This document shows, in pieces, positions 1 through 6,194 of a stretch of 64,000 bases of DNA (positions are counted from its first letter, which is position 1; each line of letters starts with the position of its first letter). The stretch lies in the IMG/VR virus record IMGVR_UViG_3300037993_001242, positions 62,001 through 126,000 of that record. The stretch is one strand, 5' to 3'. The notes under the pieces were generated by a model. That model saw only the letters and a list, made by a program, of their open reading frames with translations. It did no database searches and was not told the DNA's origin. Made by a program: the position numbers and the translations under genes. The stretch comes from a virus.

Positions 1-214
1 CCGTTTTATAACCAACGGACGGCGTGGGCTGGCCAGTGAGGCTCATATCCGCCGGATAATAACCTGTAAAGACACCGTCAGTGACTGAACCATCGGGATG
101 CTGAATTTTGATCGGAATTTCAAGATGCTTAATGCGTCCATATTCCAACAGCAAATCCACGATGTTGCGCGCATTTTCTTGGATGCGGGCGTTTTTTTCA
201 GCACTGTCACTCAT
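1..214 (-). CDS. Hypothetical protein, C-terminus cut by window edge
   Basis: The start is ATG at 214 and the frame is open to the left edge, so only about 71 N-terminal residues are seen. Residues 18-26 read NIVDLLLEY, followed by GRI. This resembles the N-terminus of the product of 2719-3072 (ALLEYGRIDYG), so the two are probably paralogs. Function is unknown. It lies just downstream of tRNA-Cys on the same strand. Confidence 0.6.
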   Translation of the reverse strand, partial: MSDSAEKNARIQENARNIVDLLLEYGRIKHLEIPIKIQHPDGSVTDGVFTGYYPADMSLTGQPTPSVGYKT

Positions 215-236
215 TACTTTAATTACCAAAGCAAAT

Positions 237-312
237 TGGAGACCAACCAGAGACTCGAACTCTGCTAAATCGGTTTTGCAGACCGTTCCGTTCACCCGCT
301 CGGTCGTTGGCC
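237..312 (-). tRNA. tRNA-Cys(GCA)
   Basis: The acceptor GGCCAAC pairs with GTTGGTC (one G-T wobble), the discriminator is T and CCA is encoded. The anticodon loop CTGCAAA gives GCA. The T-loop TTCGAGT is canonical, one of the few such in this array. Confidence 0.93.
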
Positions 313-372
313 GTTATTGGAGAAATTATGTTCTCCAATGTATGAAATTGAAAGTAAAAATCTTAAAATTAA

Positions 373-738
373 AAACGCAAAGGAATTTGCAACAAAGAGA
401 TAGCGGAAAAACTCGGATGCAGTCCAACAACCATAACGTATCATTGCAACGAAGCTTATCGTAAACGGCACACTTTTAACAGGCAACGACGACGTTCTGA
501 AATAAAAACCCAGATTGTAAATCAATTTGGTGGCAAGTGCAAAATTTGTGGTTACGACCGTTGCGTCGATGCCTTGGAGTTTCACCATACCAAAGATAAA
601 GACTCGGTTATTTTACTAAAAGGAAGCGCGGGTTTATCAAGATTACCATTCAAAATCTTAATGGCTGAACTCAAAAAGTGTATACTTTTGTGCTGTCGCT
701 GCCATCGTGAAGTCCATGCCGGTGTTGTTTCTATTTAA
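373..738 (+). pseudogene. HNH homing endonuclease-like gene without a start codon
   Basis: The frame is open from the stop at 370 to the TAA at 736-738. It encodes a helix-turn-helix-like stretch (NKEIAEKLGCSPTTITYHC) followed by an HNH zinc fold: CKICGY, then the FHH pair, then CCRCHREVH. No ATG, GTG or TTG occurs in frame before the domain. The nearest ATG (344) is in another frame, so the gene is either decayed by a frameshift or started at a rare codon. It is opposite in strand to the flanking tRNA genes, as expected for an invading homing gene. Confidence 0.65.
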
Positions 739-740
739 AT

Positions 741-815
741 TGGGGTGACGTACGAGATTCGGACTCGTGCTTTTTGTTCCACAAACAAAGGTGCTACCAC
801 TACACCAACGCCACC
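741..815 (-). tRNA. tRNA-His(GTG)
   Basis: An extra G at -1 faces discriminator C73, the hallmark of tRNA-His. The acceptor GTGGCGT pairs with ACGTCAC, CCA is encoded, and the anticodon loop is TTGTGGA. The T-loop is TCCGAAT, with C at position 55 where U is expected. Confidence 0.93.
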
Positions 816-825
816 ATTAAAGAAC

Positions 826-901
826 TGGAGCCTGTGGCCGGTGACGATCCGACAACCTGCGCATTACGAATGCGCCGCTCTGCCAATTGAGCTACACAGG
901 C
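826..901 (-). tRNA. tRNA-Thr(CGT)
   Basis: The acceptor GCCTGTG pairs with CACAGGC, followed by T and CCA. The anticodon loop is TTCGTAA. The T-loop ATCGTCA has A54 and T58 in place of T54 and A58. Confidence 0.93.
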
Positions 902-905
902 AAAA

Positions 906-982
906 TGGTAGGGGATGCAGCGTGACGTGCTGCGACCTCCTCGGTGTAGGCGAGGCGCTCTTGGCATCTGAGCTAATCCCCC
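906..982 (-). tRNA. tRNA-Val(TAC), divergent loops
   Basis: The acceptor GGGGGAT pairs with ATCCCCT, then A and CCA. The anticodon loop CCTACAC has C33 instead of U33. The T-stem GCAGC/GCTGC carries the loop ACGTCAC (A54, C55, G56). The D-loop AGATGCCAA has G18 C19, which would pair with C55 and G56. Confidence 0.85.
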
Positions 983-989
983 GTTAAAA

Positions 990-1066
990 TGGCGTTCCCG
1001 ACTGGACTTTAACCAGTGGCCTCCGCCTTCGCAGAGCGGCGCTCTATACAACTGAGCTACGGGAAC
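990..1066 (-). tRNA. tRNA-Arg(GCG)
   Basis: The acceptor GTTCCCG pairs with CGGGAAC, then G and CCA. The anticodon loop is CTGCGAA. The T-loop TTAAAGT has A56 and the D-loop AGTTGTATA has T19, a compensated 19:56 pair. Confidence 0.92.
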
Positions 1067-1069
1067 AAA

Positions 1070-1146
1070 GTGGGCAAAAATCGTCGGAGGACATTGACAG
1101 AAACGCTTAATAGGCATTTGTTGATAACCCTCAGACAGCGGCCCAC
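1070..1146 (-). ncRNA. Repeated stem-loop element, copy 1
   Basis: The closing stem GTGGGC/GCCCAC replaces the ACGGGC/GCCCGT of the other copies by paired changes. It is followed by CG, a second stem (GTC.GAGG with CCTC.GAC), the conserved GGTTATC, and a hairpin AAATGC/GCGTTT with the 7-nt loop CTATTAA. It lies between two tRNA-Arg genes. I do not recognise it as a known RNA class. Confidence 0.5.
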
Positions 1147-1150
1147 AAAA

Positions 1151-1227
1151 TGGTACTTCCGGCTGGAGTTTAACCAGTAACCTCTTCCTTCGGAGGGAAG
1201 CGCTCTATACAATTGAGCTACGGAAGC
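1151..1227 (-). tRNA. tRNA-Arg(CCG)
   Basis: The acceptor GCTTCCG pairs with CGGAAGT, then A and CCA. The anticodon loop is CTCCGAA. The T-loop TTAAACT has A56 and the D-loop AATTGTATA has T19. Confidence 0.92.
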
Positions 1228-1234
1228 GTCAAAA

Positions 1235-1630
1235 TTAAAGTTCAAAATCCTTGGCAAATCGGATGCGCTTTGATTGATTATTTACAGTGGGATCAACGCG
1301 TAAATATGCAATACTGCTGCCGGGAACAGAATCAACAGGAACCAAATAACAGCAACCTGTGTCAGGACAGTAAACTCCAAAAAGTTCAGCTTGACCTTTG
1401 TAATCACGCCGACCTGTTTTCCAACTGAAACCGCTGGCAGTATTAAAAACTATTGAACCGTTCCTAAGCCGACCTGTTTTACACTGTATACGCTTAAAAA
1501 TACCACCTTCATCCAAGAGCAAATCGTAACGGCTACCTTCTCCAAACGGACGCAACACATTCTTCCCAAGCTCTGTTAGCCTAACAGCAATTTTTAGCTC
1601 GGACAAATTTCCTTTTTGGGCCGTATTCAC
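1235..1630 (-). CDS. PD-(D/E)XK endonuclease, intron/homing type
   Basis: A protein of about 131 residues with the layout of the group I intron-associated PD-(D/E)XK family (I-Ssp6803I-like). It has an N-terminal Glu in NLSELKIA, then RYDLLLDEGG, then QCKTGR, which supplies the Q-x-K catalytic strand. I prefer the GTG at 1630 (VNTAQKGNLSE). The longer ATG at 1657 lies inside the acceptor arm of tRNA-Glu. Its position within a tRNA array fits a tRNA-targeting mobile endonuclease. The family assignment is from motif recognition only. Confidence 0.7.
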   Translation of the reverse strand: MNTAQKGNLSELKIAVRLTELGKNVLRPFGEGSRYDLLLDEGGIFKRIQCKTGRLRNGSIVFNTASGFSWKTGRRDYKGQAELFGVYCPDTGCCYLVPVDSVPGSSIAYLRVDPTVNNQSKRIRFAKDFEL

Positions 1631-1646
1631 GCAACAAAGAACAAAG

Positions 1647-1725
1647 TGGCAGCCCATACCGGTGTCGATCCGGTTTCTGCTGCTTGAGAAGCAGCCATCC
1701 TAAGCCAAACGTAGACGAATGGGCC
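1647..1725 (-). tRNA. tRNA-Glu(CTC)
   Basis: The acceptor GGCCCAT pairs with ATGGGCT, then G and CCA. The anticodon loop is TTCTCAA. The T-loop ATCGACA carries A54. Confidence 0.9.
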
Positions 1726-1733
1726 AAATTAAA

Positions 1734-1797
1734 TACGGGCAAGGTGTCAGACTGGGATGGTTCATTTCAAGTGATAACCCAATCAATTCGGCCCGTA
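1734..1797 (-). ncRNA. Repeated stem-loop element, copy 2
   Basis: The stem TACGGGC/GCCCGTA is followed by CGAA, a second stem ATTGGG/CCCAGT, GGTTATC, and a small hairpin with the anticodon-like 7-nt loop CTTGAAA. The 3' side is CCTT before the closing strand. It begins 4 nt after the stop codon of the gene at 1801-2043. Confidence 0.5.
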
Positions 1798-1800
1798 AAA

Positions 1801-2043
1801 TCATCGGCTGGTACCGAATATGACCGGCTGGCCGGTACCAAAGGGCGCACGTTCTTCGCTCGGCTGCGAAGCTTGTCCGGTCGGGCCAACCAGCACCGGC
1901 TGGCCCCATGGCTGGAACGTGCCGCGTAAAAACGGACTGCCAAAGCGTATACCAAGCTGCCGCCACGCATCGACCCAATCCGTGGCCGTGACCGACTGCG
2001 TGGCCTTGGTCTGGTAATTGTAAAACGTGAAGCTGTACAGCAC
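1801..2043 (-). CDS. Small hypothetical phage protein
   Basis: 80 residues starting at GTG 2043, five bases after a TAGTTA box. The N-terminal half (SFTFYNYQTKATQSVTATDW, then VDAWRQLG) reads as a compact beta-rich domain and the C-terminal half is Gly/Pro-rich. No family is recognised. The alternative frames over this region lack such composition, so I treat this as the real one. Confidence 0.5.
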   Translation of the reverse strand: MLYSFTFYNYQTKATQSVTATDWVDAWRQLGIRFGSPFLRGTFQPWGQPVLVGPTGQASQPSEERAPFGTGQPVIFGTSR

Positions 2044-2047
2044 GCCT

Positions 2048-2053
2048 TAACTA
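2048..2053 (-). promoter_or_regulatory. TAGTTA box before 1801-2043
   Basis: The minus strand reads CGTAGTTAAGGC then GTG. The spacing from the box to the start codon is four nt. It is one of about 22 such boxes (see finding). Confidence 0.5.
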
Positions 2054-2058
2054 CGAAA

Positions 2059-2137
2059 TGGCGGCCTGACGCTGGTTTTACTCCAGCGTGTTAGCCCGTC
2101 GCTCGTGCCCGTAAGCAGTTGCGTTGGGTTTCAGACC
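2059..2137 (-). tRNA. tRNA-like gene, identity unclear
   Basis: The acceptor GGTCTGA pairs with TCAGGCC, followed by G and CCA, and there is a T-arm-like stem around AGTAAAA. No normal D-arm or anticodon arm can be drawn in the 79 nt. It could be a decayed tRNA or a highly divergent one. Confidence 0.4.
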
Positions 2138-2141
2138 ATAA

Positions 2142-2218
2142 TGGTAGCCCGGATGGGTTTCGATCCCATGATCTCTGCCTTGAAGGGGCAGCGTGTTAGC
2201 CAGCTACACTACCGGGCC
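2142..2218 (-). tRNA. tRNA-Glu(TTC), C33
   Basis: The acceptor GGCCCGG pairs with CCGGGCT, then A and CCA. The anticodon stem CTGCC/GGCAG holds the loop CCTTCAA, so position 33 is C. The T-loop ATCGAAA has A54. Confidence 0.9.
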
Positions 2219-2224
2219 GTAAAA

Positions 2225-2301
2225 TGGTGCCAAGGGGTGGCTTCGATCCACCGACACAAAGATTTTCAGTCTTCTGCTCTACCGGGCTGAGCTACCTTGA
2301 C
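2225..2301 (-). tRNA. tRNA-Phe(GAA)
   Basis: The acceptor GTCAAGG pairs with CCTTGGC, then A and CCA. The anticodon loop is CTGAAAA. The T-loop ATCGAAG has A54. Confidence 0.92.
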
Positions 2302-2305
2302 AAAG

Positions 2306-2382
2306 TGGTCGTCACGGTTGGCTTCGATCCAACGGCCTGTCGGTTATCGACCGACTGCTCTACCGGGCTGAGCTACGTGACG
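2306..2382 (-). tRNA. tRNA-Ile(GAT), C33
   Basis: The acceptor CGTCACG pairs with CGTGACG, then A and CCA. The anticodon stem GTCGG/CCGAC holds the loop TCGATAA, with C33. The T-loop ATCGAAG has A54. Confidence 0.9.
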
Positions 2383-2387
2383 AAATA

Positions 2388-2520
2388 TAACGGGCAAGGA
2401 TCGGCGTGGATGTTTTTAGCGCTCTACCGTTGAGCTATCCCGGCATTGGAGCCGGGAACAGGACTCGAACCTGTATCTCCTCATTAGCATTGAGATAACC
2501 CACAACACTTCGGCCCGTTA
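2388..2520 (-). ncRNA. Repeated stem-loop element, copy 3, enclosing a permuted tRNA
   Basis: An 8-bp inverted repeat TAACGGGC (2513-2520 on the minus strand) with GCCCGTTA (2388-2395) is followed by CGAAG/CTT, a second stem GTGG/CCAC, and GGTTATC. The loop holds the permuted tRNA at 2420-2495. The clamp would hold together the two ends that a normal tRNA joins between positions 26 and 27. Confidence 0.5.
2420..2495 (-). tRNA. Candidate circularly permuted tRNA, anticodon GCT
   Basis: On the minus strand the order is anticodon arm (TCTCA, loop ATGCTAA, TGAGG; 2495-2479), AGAT, T-arm with loop TTCGAGT, acceptor 3' strand TCCCGGC, T, CCA (2449-2447), a 2-nt spacer, acceptor 5' strand GCCGGGA (2444-2438), TA, and D-arm GCTC/GAGC. 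The two acceptor strands match 7 of 7. The 3' half has no other 5' partner upstream. GCT would read Ser codons, but the variable loop is only 4 nt, so amino acid identity is open. A truncated tandem duplication is the alternative. Confidence 0.55.
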
Positions 2521-2523
2521 AAA

Positions 2524-2611
2524 TGGCGGCGGGTAAAGGAATCCAACCTCTGCTGCTGTTACGCAGGCCACAGTTTTCGGAACTGGCACCTTAGCGCTCG
2601 GTCAACCCGCC
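2524..2611 (-). tRNA. tRNA-Ser(CGA), C33
   Basis: The acceptor GGCGGGT pairs with ACCCGCC, then G and CCA, with a long variable arm. The anticodon loop TCCGAAA has C33. The T-loop TTGGATT has G56 and the D-loop has G18 C19 (GAGCGCTAAGG). Confidence 0.9.
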
Positions 2612-2626
2612 AAAAATCAATTACGG

Positions 2627-2716
2627 TGGCGGAGGGGCAAGGATTTGAACCTTGGCACGTATTACCGTGGCCTCAACTTTCCAAGCTGGCACCTTACCGG
2701 ACTCGGTCAACCCTCC
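2627..2716 (-). tRNA. tRNA-Ser(GGA)
   Basis: The acceptor GGAGGGT pairs with CCCCTCC (one mismatch), then G and CCA, with a long variable arm. The anticodon loop is TTGGAAA. The T-loop TTCAAAT and the D-loop GG are canonical. Confidence 0.9.
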
Positions 2717-2718
2717 AC

Positions 2719-3072
2719 TCAGGCGATGATCGCGTACTGAAGCTCGTATCCGCGCTCTTTAACAAAATCATCAACTGCTTCCCGTTGCATGGGATTTAGT
2801 GCTTCCGTGTTAGCGTACATAACGCGCCGCTCCACCGTGGCACGCACCCAACCAAGCTGTTTCATGTGCGAATACACATTCATGACTTTAGGATTTTTGA
2901 TGACGTTCTCCTGTGCCCATTTTTGGTGGCCACCCACCTTGGTTATTTTGCCCTCTGGGCTGATCCAGTAATTGTCGGGCATAGGCTGCCACATGGTGCG
3001 CCCGTATACATCTTTACCGTAATCGATGCGCCCATATTCGAGCAGTGCGTCCACGACTTGTTTTGCGTCCAC
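2719..3072 (-). CDS. Hypothetical protein with N-terminal L-L-E module
   Basis: I choose GTG 3072 as start because a TAGTTA box lies four nt upstream (3077-3082), and the resulting N-terminus VDAKQVVDALLEYG matches the A-K-x-L/V-V-x-x-L-L-E module shared by several proteins in this window. The rest of the 117 residues (a central GHQKWAQENV segment, C-terminal DDFVKERGYE) is not recognised. L-x-E at residues 10-12 would be a possible prohead-protease site. Confidence 0.65.
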   Translation of the reverse strand: MDAKQVVDALLEYGRIDYGKDVYGRTMWQPMPDNYWISPEGKITKVGGHQKWAQENVIKNPKVMNVYSHMKQLGWVRATVERRVMYANTEALNPMQREAVDDFVKERGYELQYAIIA

Positions 3073-3076
3073 GTCG

Positions 3077-3082
3077 TAACTA
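3077..3082 (-). promoter_or_regulatory. TAGTTA box before 2719-3072
   Basis: The box lies between the CCA end of tRNA-Ser(TGA), 5 nt away, and the GTG start. It decides the start codon of this gene. Confidence 0.5.
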
Positions 3083-3087
3083 CAAAA

Positions 3088-3175
3088 TGGCGGAGGGTAC
3101 AGGGATTCAACCTGTGCCGGTTTTACCCGGTCGACGGTTTTCAAGACCGTAGCATTCGCGCTCTGCCAACCCTCC
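3088..3175 (-). tRNA. tRNA-Ser(TGA)
   Basis: The acceptor GGAGGGT pairs with ACCCTCC, then G and CCA, with a long variable arm. The anticodon stem ACGGT/ACCGT holds CTTGAAA. The T-loop TTGAATC has G56, matched by C19 in the D-loop. Confidence 0.92.
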
Positions 3176-3176
3176 G

Positions 3177-3253
3177 TGGCGTCCCCGGCAGGAGTCCAAC
3201 CTGCGACACAGTCGTTTAGGAAACGACGGCTCTTGCAACTGAGCTACGGGGAC
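3177..3253 (-). tRNA. tRNA-Arg(CCT)
   Basis: The acceptor GTCCCCG pairs with CGGGGAC, then G and CCA. The anticodon loop is TTCCTAA. The T-loop TTGGACT has G56 and the D-loop AGTTGCAA has C19. Confidence 0.93.
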
Positions 3254-3257
3254 AAAA

Positions 3258-3875
3258 TCAAGTGACCAGATAACCACCACGCAGGAAACCGTGCCAGCCG
3301 CCACACACGATTGATCCGGCACCGGCGGCGCAGGTGTTCCCGTTCTTGTCTACGGTCAAATCTGGCGCAATGCCATGGCGCACCCAACATTCGTGCGGTT
3401 CCTTGGGCCGGGTGCAGTTGGAAGCCTGACTGTCAATCGACCACTCGCCGCCCGGCGTCCGGCAGACATAGTAATGCCCGTCCGAGCGTTTATAGCTGTC
3501 CGGCATCCACGCGGCGTCCCAGATAGCCCCCACGGGCGGCTGGCGCAGCGATGCAAGCTCCTGCGTGTCCGAACGCTGGTACAGCCGGTCGTAATTGACC
3601 TGCCATTCGTCACTTTCCAGAAACACATAGCCGCAGGCACATTGGCGGGGCCAGCGGAGATCATCGTGCGGAAACTGTTTCTCGTCATCGCCGCACGTCG
3701 GATGCTCGGCGTATTCAATCTTGGGATTGATTTCGGTGCTCACGTCGTGGTAGCCCTGTGGCAACGGGCATGGATTTTTGGGCGTATCCTCGCGCCAGTC
3801 CGACCGATACCGGCGCAGGGACAGGTTGTAAAAATTTGTGGGCGTCAGCAGAAAGCAACGGATCGGTTTACACAT
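3258..3875 (-). CDS. Conserved hypothetical phage protein, Cys-rich centre
   Basis: 205 residues. The middle carries a likely zinc or structural Cys pair (CACGYVF) and a conserved-looking block DEWQVNYDRLYQR. The C-terminal part ends in a Gly/Trp-rich motif (WHGFLRGGYL) preceded by DKNGNTCAAGAGSI. I have seen proteins of this build in unrelated phages but know no function. It is preceded by its own TATTTA box and sits between tRNA-Arg and a divergent PAS gene. Confidence 0.75.
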   Translation of the reverse strand: MCKPIRCFLLTPTNFYNLSLRRYRSDWREDTPKNPCPLPQGYHDVSTEINPKIEYAEHPTCGDDEKQFPHDDLRWPRQCACGYVFLESDEWQVNYDRLYQRSDTQELASLRQPPVGAIWDAAWMPDSYKRSDGHYYVCRTPGGEWSIDSQASNCTRPKEPHECWVRHGIAPDLTVDKNGNTCAAGAGSIVCGGWHGFLRGGYLVT

Positions 3876-3879
3876 GCCT

Positions 3880-3885
3880 TAAATA
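3880..3885 (-). promoter_or_regulatory. TATTTA box before 3258-3875
   Basis: The minus strand reads GGTATTTAAGGC directly before ATG. With the plus-strand box at 3902 it forms a divergent pair in a 39-nt intergenic gap. Confidence 0.55.
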
Positions 3886-3901
3886 CCGGCGATTATGACT
3901 G

Positions 3902-3907
3902 TATTTA
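3902..3907 (+). promoter_or_regulatory. TATTTA box before 3915-4373
   Basis: GTATTTAGGTAGCT is followed by ATGATG. It is divergent from the box at 3880-3885. Confidence 0.5.
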
Positions 3908-3914
3908 GGTAGCT

Positions 3915-4373
3915 ATGATGCCTGAAAGTCGTTCGATTGCGCTTCAGCTTGCGCAGCGGTTCGTCGAATACAAGGACAGGATCGAGGAGGTTGCCGCGCA
4001 GGTGCGCCGCCACAAACGAATCCTCGATCTTTGCCCGGTGCCGATGTTTTTGACGGATGAACACGGGAAATGCGTCTACGTCAATCCCGCCAAACTCAAA
4101 CTCGTCGGGGGCACCCTTGGCGAAATGCAGTACGACGGTTGGCAGCACTTTGTTTACCCGGAAGACCTGCCCCACTTGCTGAACGCGTGGACTCAATTCG
4201 TTTTAGACCACAACCAGCACACTTTTTCGTATACGTACCGGTATCAGCGCGCTGATGGCTCGGTGCTGGAAGTTGTGACCGAAGCCAGAATGCTGGACGA
4301 CCACAGCATTGTCGGTTTTGTGCTGCCCGTGAAATGCAGCGGCTGTTTCGATTTTTTCACTGTACACGGATAA
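3915..4373 (+). CDS. Stand-alone PAS-domain protein
   Basis: 152 residues, soluble. Residues about 38-145 read as one PAS fold: LCPVPMFLTDEHGKCVYVNP, a helical segment, the FVYPEDLPHLLNAW element typical of PAS_3, then FSYTYRYQRADGSVLEVVTE. An N-terminal helix (about 1-37) may act in dimerisation. No output domain is present. PAS domains sense ligands or mediate protein contacts, and here it could modulate a host sensor kinase (inference). Start 3915 or 3918 (MM). Confidence 0.8.
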   Translation: MMPESRSIALQLAQRFVEYKDRIEEVAAQVRRHKRILDLCPVPMFLTDEHGKCVYVNPAKLKLVGGTLGEMQYDGWQHFVYPEDLPHLLNAWTQFVLDHNQHTFSYTYRYQRADGSVLEVVTEARMLDDHSIVGFVLPVKCSGCFDFFTVHG

Positions 4374-4447
4374 TGCCTTTTTCATTTGGTGTATTTACTC
4401 CACAAGGTGTTTTTCCTTGAAGTTAAAATACGCAAAATCCATATAAA

Positions 4448-4903
4448 ATGAACAACATAATCAAAGCAACAACTGTCGGTTTGATCTGCACTGCGTCGCT
4501 GCTGGTCTGTCCGCTGTCCACGAAGGCGCAGTTCGTAACCAATCTCGTCACCTTCAGCAATGTGGTCATTCGGTCATCATCAGATGTCACCGGCCCTTAC
4601 ACTAATTTGTTTACGTTGCCGGATGTTACCCTTGAGTACCGGTATCACGTGGGATCGCTTCAACCGTTTTTTTATCATTTTAAGCTGAGCACGCCGGTCA
4701 TTGATGCTGATCTGTTTGAAACCAGCTTGACGCTCCAATATGCCTTCAATGCGGGCGGCCCTTACGATGACATTTATACTTATCCAACCATTGCTGTTAC
4801 CAATCCGGCAGGAAACGCCTTTTTCCGTTCTGCTTTCGATTTGACCGACACTAATTTTGTGTTCGTTGACCCTTACACCGTTCAGTTTGTACCGCCGCCA
4901 TAA
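4448..4903 (+). CDS. Secreted protein of verrucomicrobial style
   Basis: 151 residues with a clear signal peptide (basic MNNIIK, hydrophobic core, cleavage after STKAQ). The mature part is Thr/Ser/Asn/Tyr-rich and beta-like. It contains VTGPYTNLFTLPDVTLEY, a phrase style common in exported proteins of Verrucomicrobiota. No enzyme motif is seen. It ends 3 nt before the CCA end of tRNA-Arg(TCT) on the opposite strand. Confidence 0.7.
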   Translation: MNNIIKATTVGLICTASLLVCPLSTKAQFVTNLVTFSNVVIRSSSDVTGPYTNLFTLPDVTLEYRYHVGSLQPFFYHFKLSTPVIDADLFETSLTLQYAFNAGGPYDDIYTYPTIAVTNPAGNAFFRSAFDLTDTNFVFVDPYTVQFVPPP

Positions 4904-4906
4904 AAT

Positions 4907-4983
4907 TGGCACTCCCGGCAGGATTCCAACCTGCGACCTTGAATTTAGAAAATTCCTGCTCTATGCAACTGAGCTACGGGAGC
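4907..4983 (-). tRNA. tRNA-Arg(TCT)
   Basis: The acceptor GCTCCCG pairs with CGGGAGT, then G and CCA. The anticodon loop TTTCTAA sits in a weak AU stem. The T-loop TTGGAAT has G56 and the D-loop AGTTGCATA has C19. Confidence 0.92.
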
Positions 4984-5016
4984 AAAAACGCGCAGCCGAA
5001 TCAACGGCTGCGCGTA
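4984..5016 (-). terminator. Rho-independent terminator after 5036-5923
   Basis: The stem ACGCGCAGCCG/CGGCTGCGCGT with a 6-nt loop is followed by TTTTT on the minus strand, just before tRNA-Arg(TCT). Confidence 0.75.
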
Positions 5017-5035
5017 AAATAGGCACAGCAACGAG

Positions 5036-5923
5036 TCAAGGTGAAGCTAACCTGTAAAATTTATGTGGTACTGACGGGGAAGCAGGAATAATGACTCCTG
5101 ATGCCGAAGTCATCGTCGTCGCGTAACCATCACTATTAGTCACTGTATATCCACATGAGCCATTGGTCACGATTGGAATCCCTTGTGAATCATACACGAC
5201 GTAAACGATATTAGCCAATTTAGACGCACTATAGCCAAAATACGTACCCCAATCAGAAACTGGTTGGGATACCCAGTTGGGAATAGACGTATAGCTTACC
5301 CAACCGGTGGCCGAATAAATTTCCTGACTCCATTGTACCAAATCAGTGGTGGACTCAAGATGTGCCGTGGTCATGGGATTGCCCTGTGTATCAAGGATTC
5401 CGGCCCGTGGAACAAAATTGGTAAAAGTGGTGCTGAATGACCAAATGTAAATGTTCGTCTGCCAGTCAGTCCATCCATTGTCAATGGCGCTCCAATAGTA
5501 AACAGTAGAATTGTTGGTCGCTATCAGGGCTTGACTGCTGTTGGTCTGGCCACTATTCTCCGCTGCCGGTTGCATTATAGCCTGCTGTTTAAGCAGGGGA
5601 GGGAAAAACGGCGGCATTGGAGGGAAAAACGGCGGTGGTGGAGGCGCTGGAGTCGGGGGCGGCTGCGCCGGAGTCGGTGCCGGAGTCGCTGGCGCAGACG
5701 GAAGACAACTGTTCAACCACATTACAAGGACTACGCCGCCTGCCGTTACAATCACTATCATAATTGCACCACATATTTGCACCGTTTGGTTGGGCTGTAC
5801 GGGGTTAGCCGCAAGCTGTTTGTTGGTATTCTCAGCATACACAGGCAGTATAAGCAGGATGACCATGAGGCTGACTGCGATCAAACGACACATTATTGAT
5901 TGAGTGAATTTTGATGTTTTCAT
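5036..5923 (-). CDS. Exported proline-rich protein with C-terminal FYRLASP
   Basis: 295 residues. A signal peptide or anchor covers residues 1-30 and a second hydrophobic helix about 48-72. A run of Pro/Ala repeats (about 78-105, PTPAPPPPPF-type) is followed by a Ser/Thr/Tyr-rich domain (LESTTDLVQWSQE) ending PHKFYRLASP. The STTDLVQW and terminal FYRL pattern is typical of exported verrucomicrobial proteins, so this looks acquired from, or adapted to, the host envelope. It may be co-transcribed with 5928-6194 (4-nt gap). Confidence 0.7.
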   Translation of the reverse strand: MKTSKFTQSIMCRLIAVSLMVILLILPVYAENTNKQLAANPVQPNQTVQICGAIMIVIVTAGGVVLVMWLNSCLPSAPATPAPTPAQPPPTPAPPPPPFFPPMPPFFPPLLKQQAIMQPAAENSGQTNSSQALIATNNSTVYYWSAIDNGWTDWQTNIYIWSFSTTFTNFVPRAGILDTQGNPMTTAHLESTTDLVQWSQEIYSATGWVSYTSIPNWVSQPVSDWGTYFGYSASKLANIVYVVYDSQGIPIVTNGSCGYTVTNSDGYATTMTSASGVIIPASPSVPHKFYRLASP

Positions 5924-5927
5924 AGAC

Positions 5928-6194
5928 TTACTTTTTGAGCAATGCTGCGAGCGCCATCAAGAAACAGCCTGCATTCACACAGTGAAGACCAATCTGACCG
6001 ACTTTGGGTGAAACCCACGGGGAGACAAAAAACCCCACTATTAGAATGTAAGCAATCCAGCAGGCAGTAAATATGACAAGCCGATTTTGGTGCTCCTTAC
6101 ACCAATTTCCGTAAGCTTGCCATCCGCGTTGGAGCGGCGCACGCACCGACCTGATTAGTTTTTCAGGTTTCATACCCAAACTGTATGCGTCCAA
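5928..6194 (-). CDS. Small two-helix membrane protein
   Basis: 88 residues with two predicted membrane helices (about 42-62 and 68-86) and a basic N-terminal tail. An internal ATG at 6173 (MKPEKLIRS) is an alternative start. It sits 4 nt upstream of the proline-rich exported protein. A holin or envelope role is possible but unsupported. Confidence 0.6.
   Translation of the reverse strand: MDAYSLGMKPEKLIRSVRAPLQRGWQAYGNWCKEHQNRLVIFTACWIAYILIVGFFVSPWVSPKVGQIGLHCVNAGCFLMALAALLKK

Noticed and set aside
108-464. Plus-strand frame across tRNA-Cys and the HNH region
   Set aside because: It runs antisense through a tRNA, has no recognisable domain, and lies in a different frame from the HNH motif.
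373-738. Programmed frameshift rescuing the HNH gene from ATG 344
   Set aside because: No slippery site or stimulatory structure is evident, and the upstream residues do not resemble a natural N-terminus. Decay or a rare start is simpler.
2388-2520. Group I intron as explanation for the permuted tRNA
   Set aside because: Flanks are only about 25-30 nt and lack any group I core elements. The short clamp helices are a better description.
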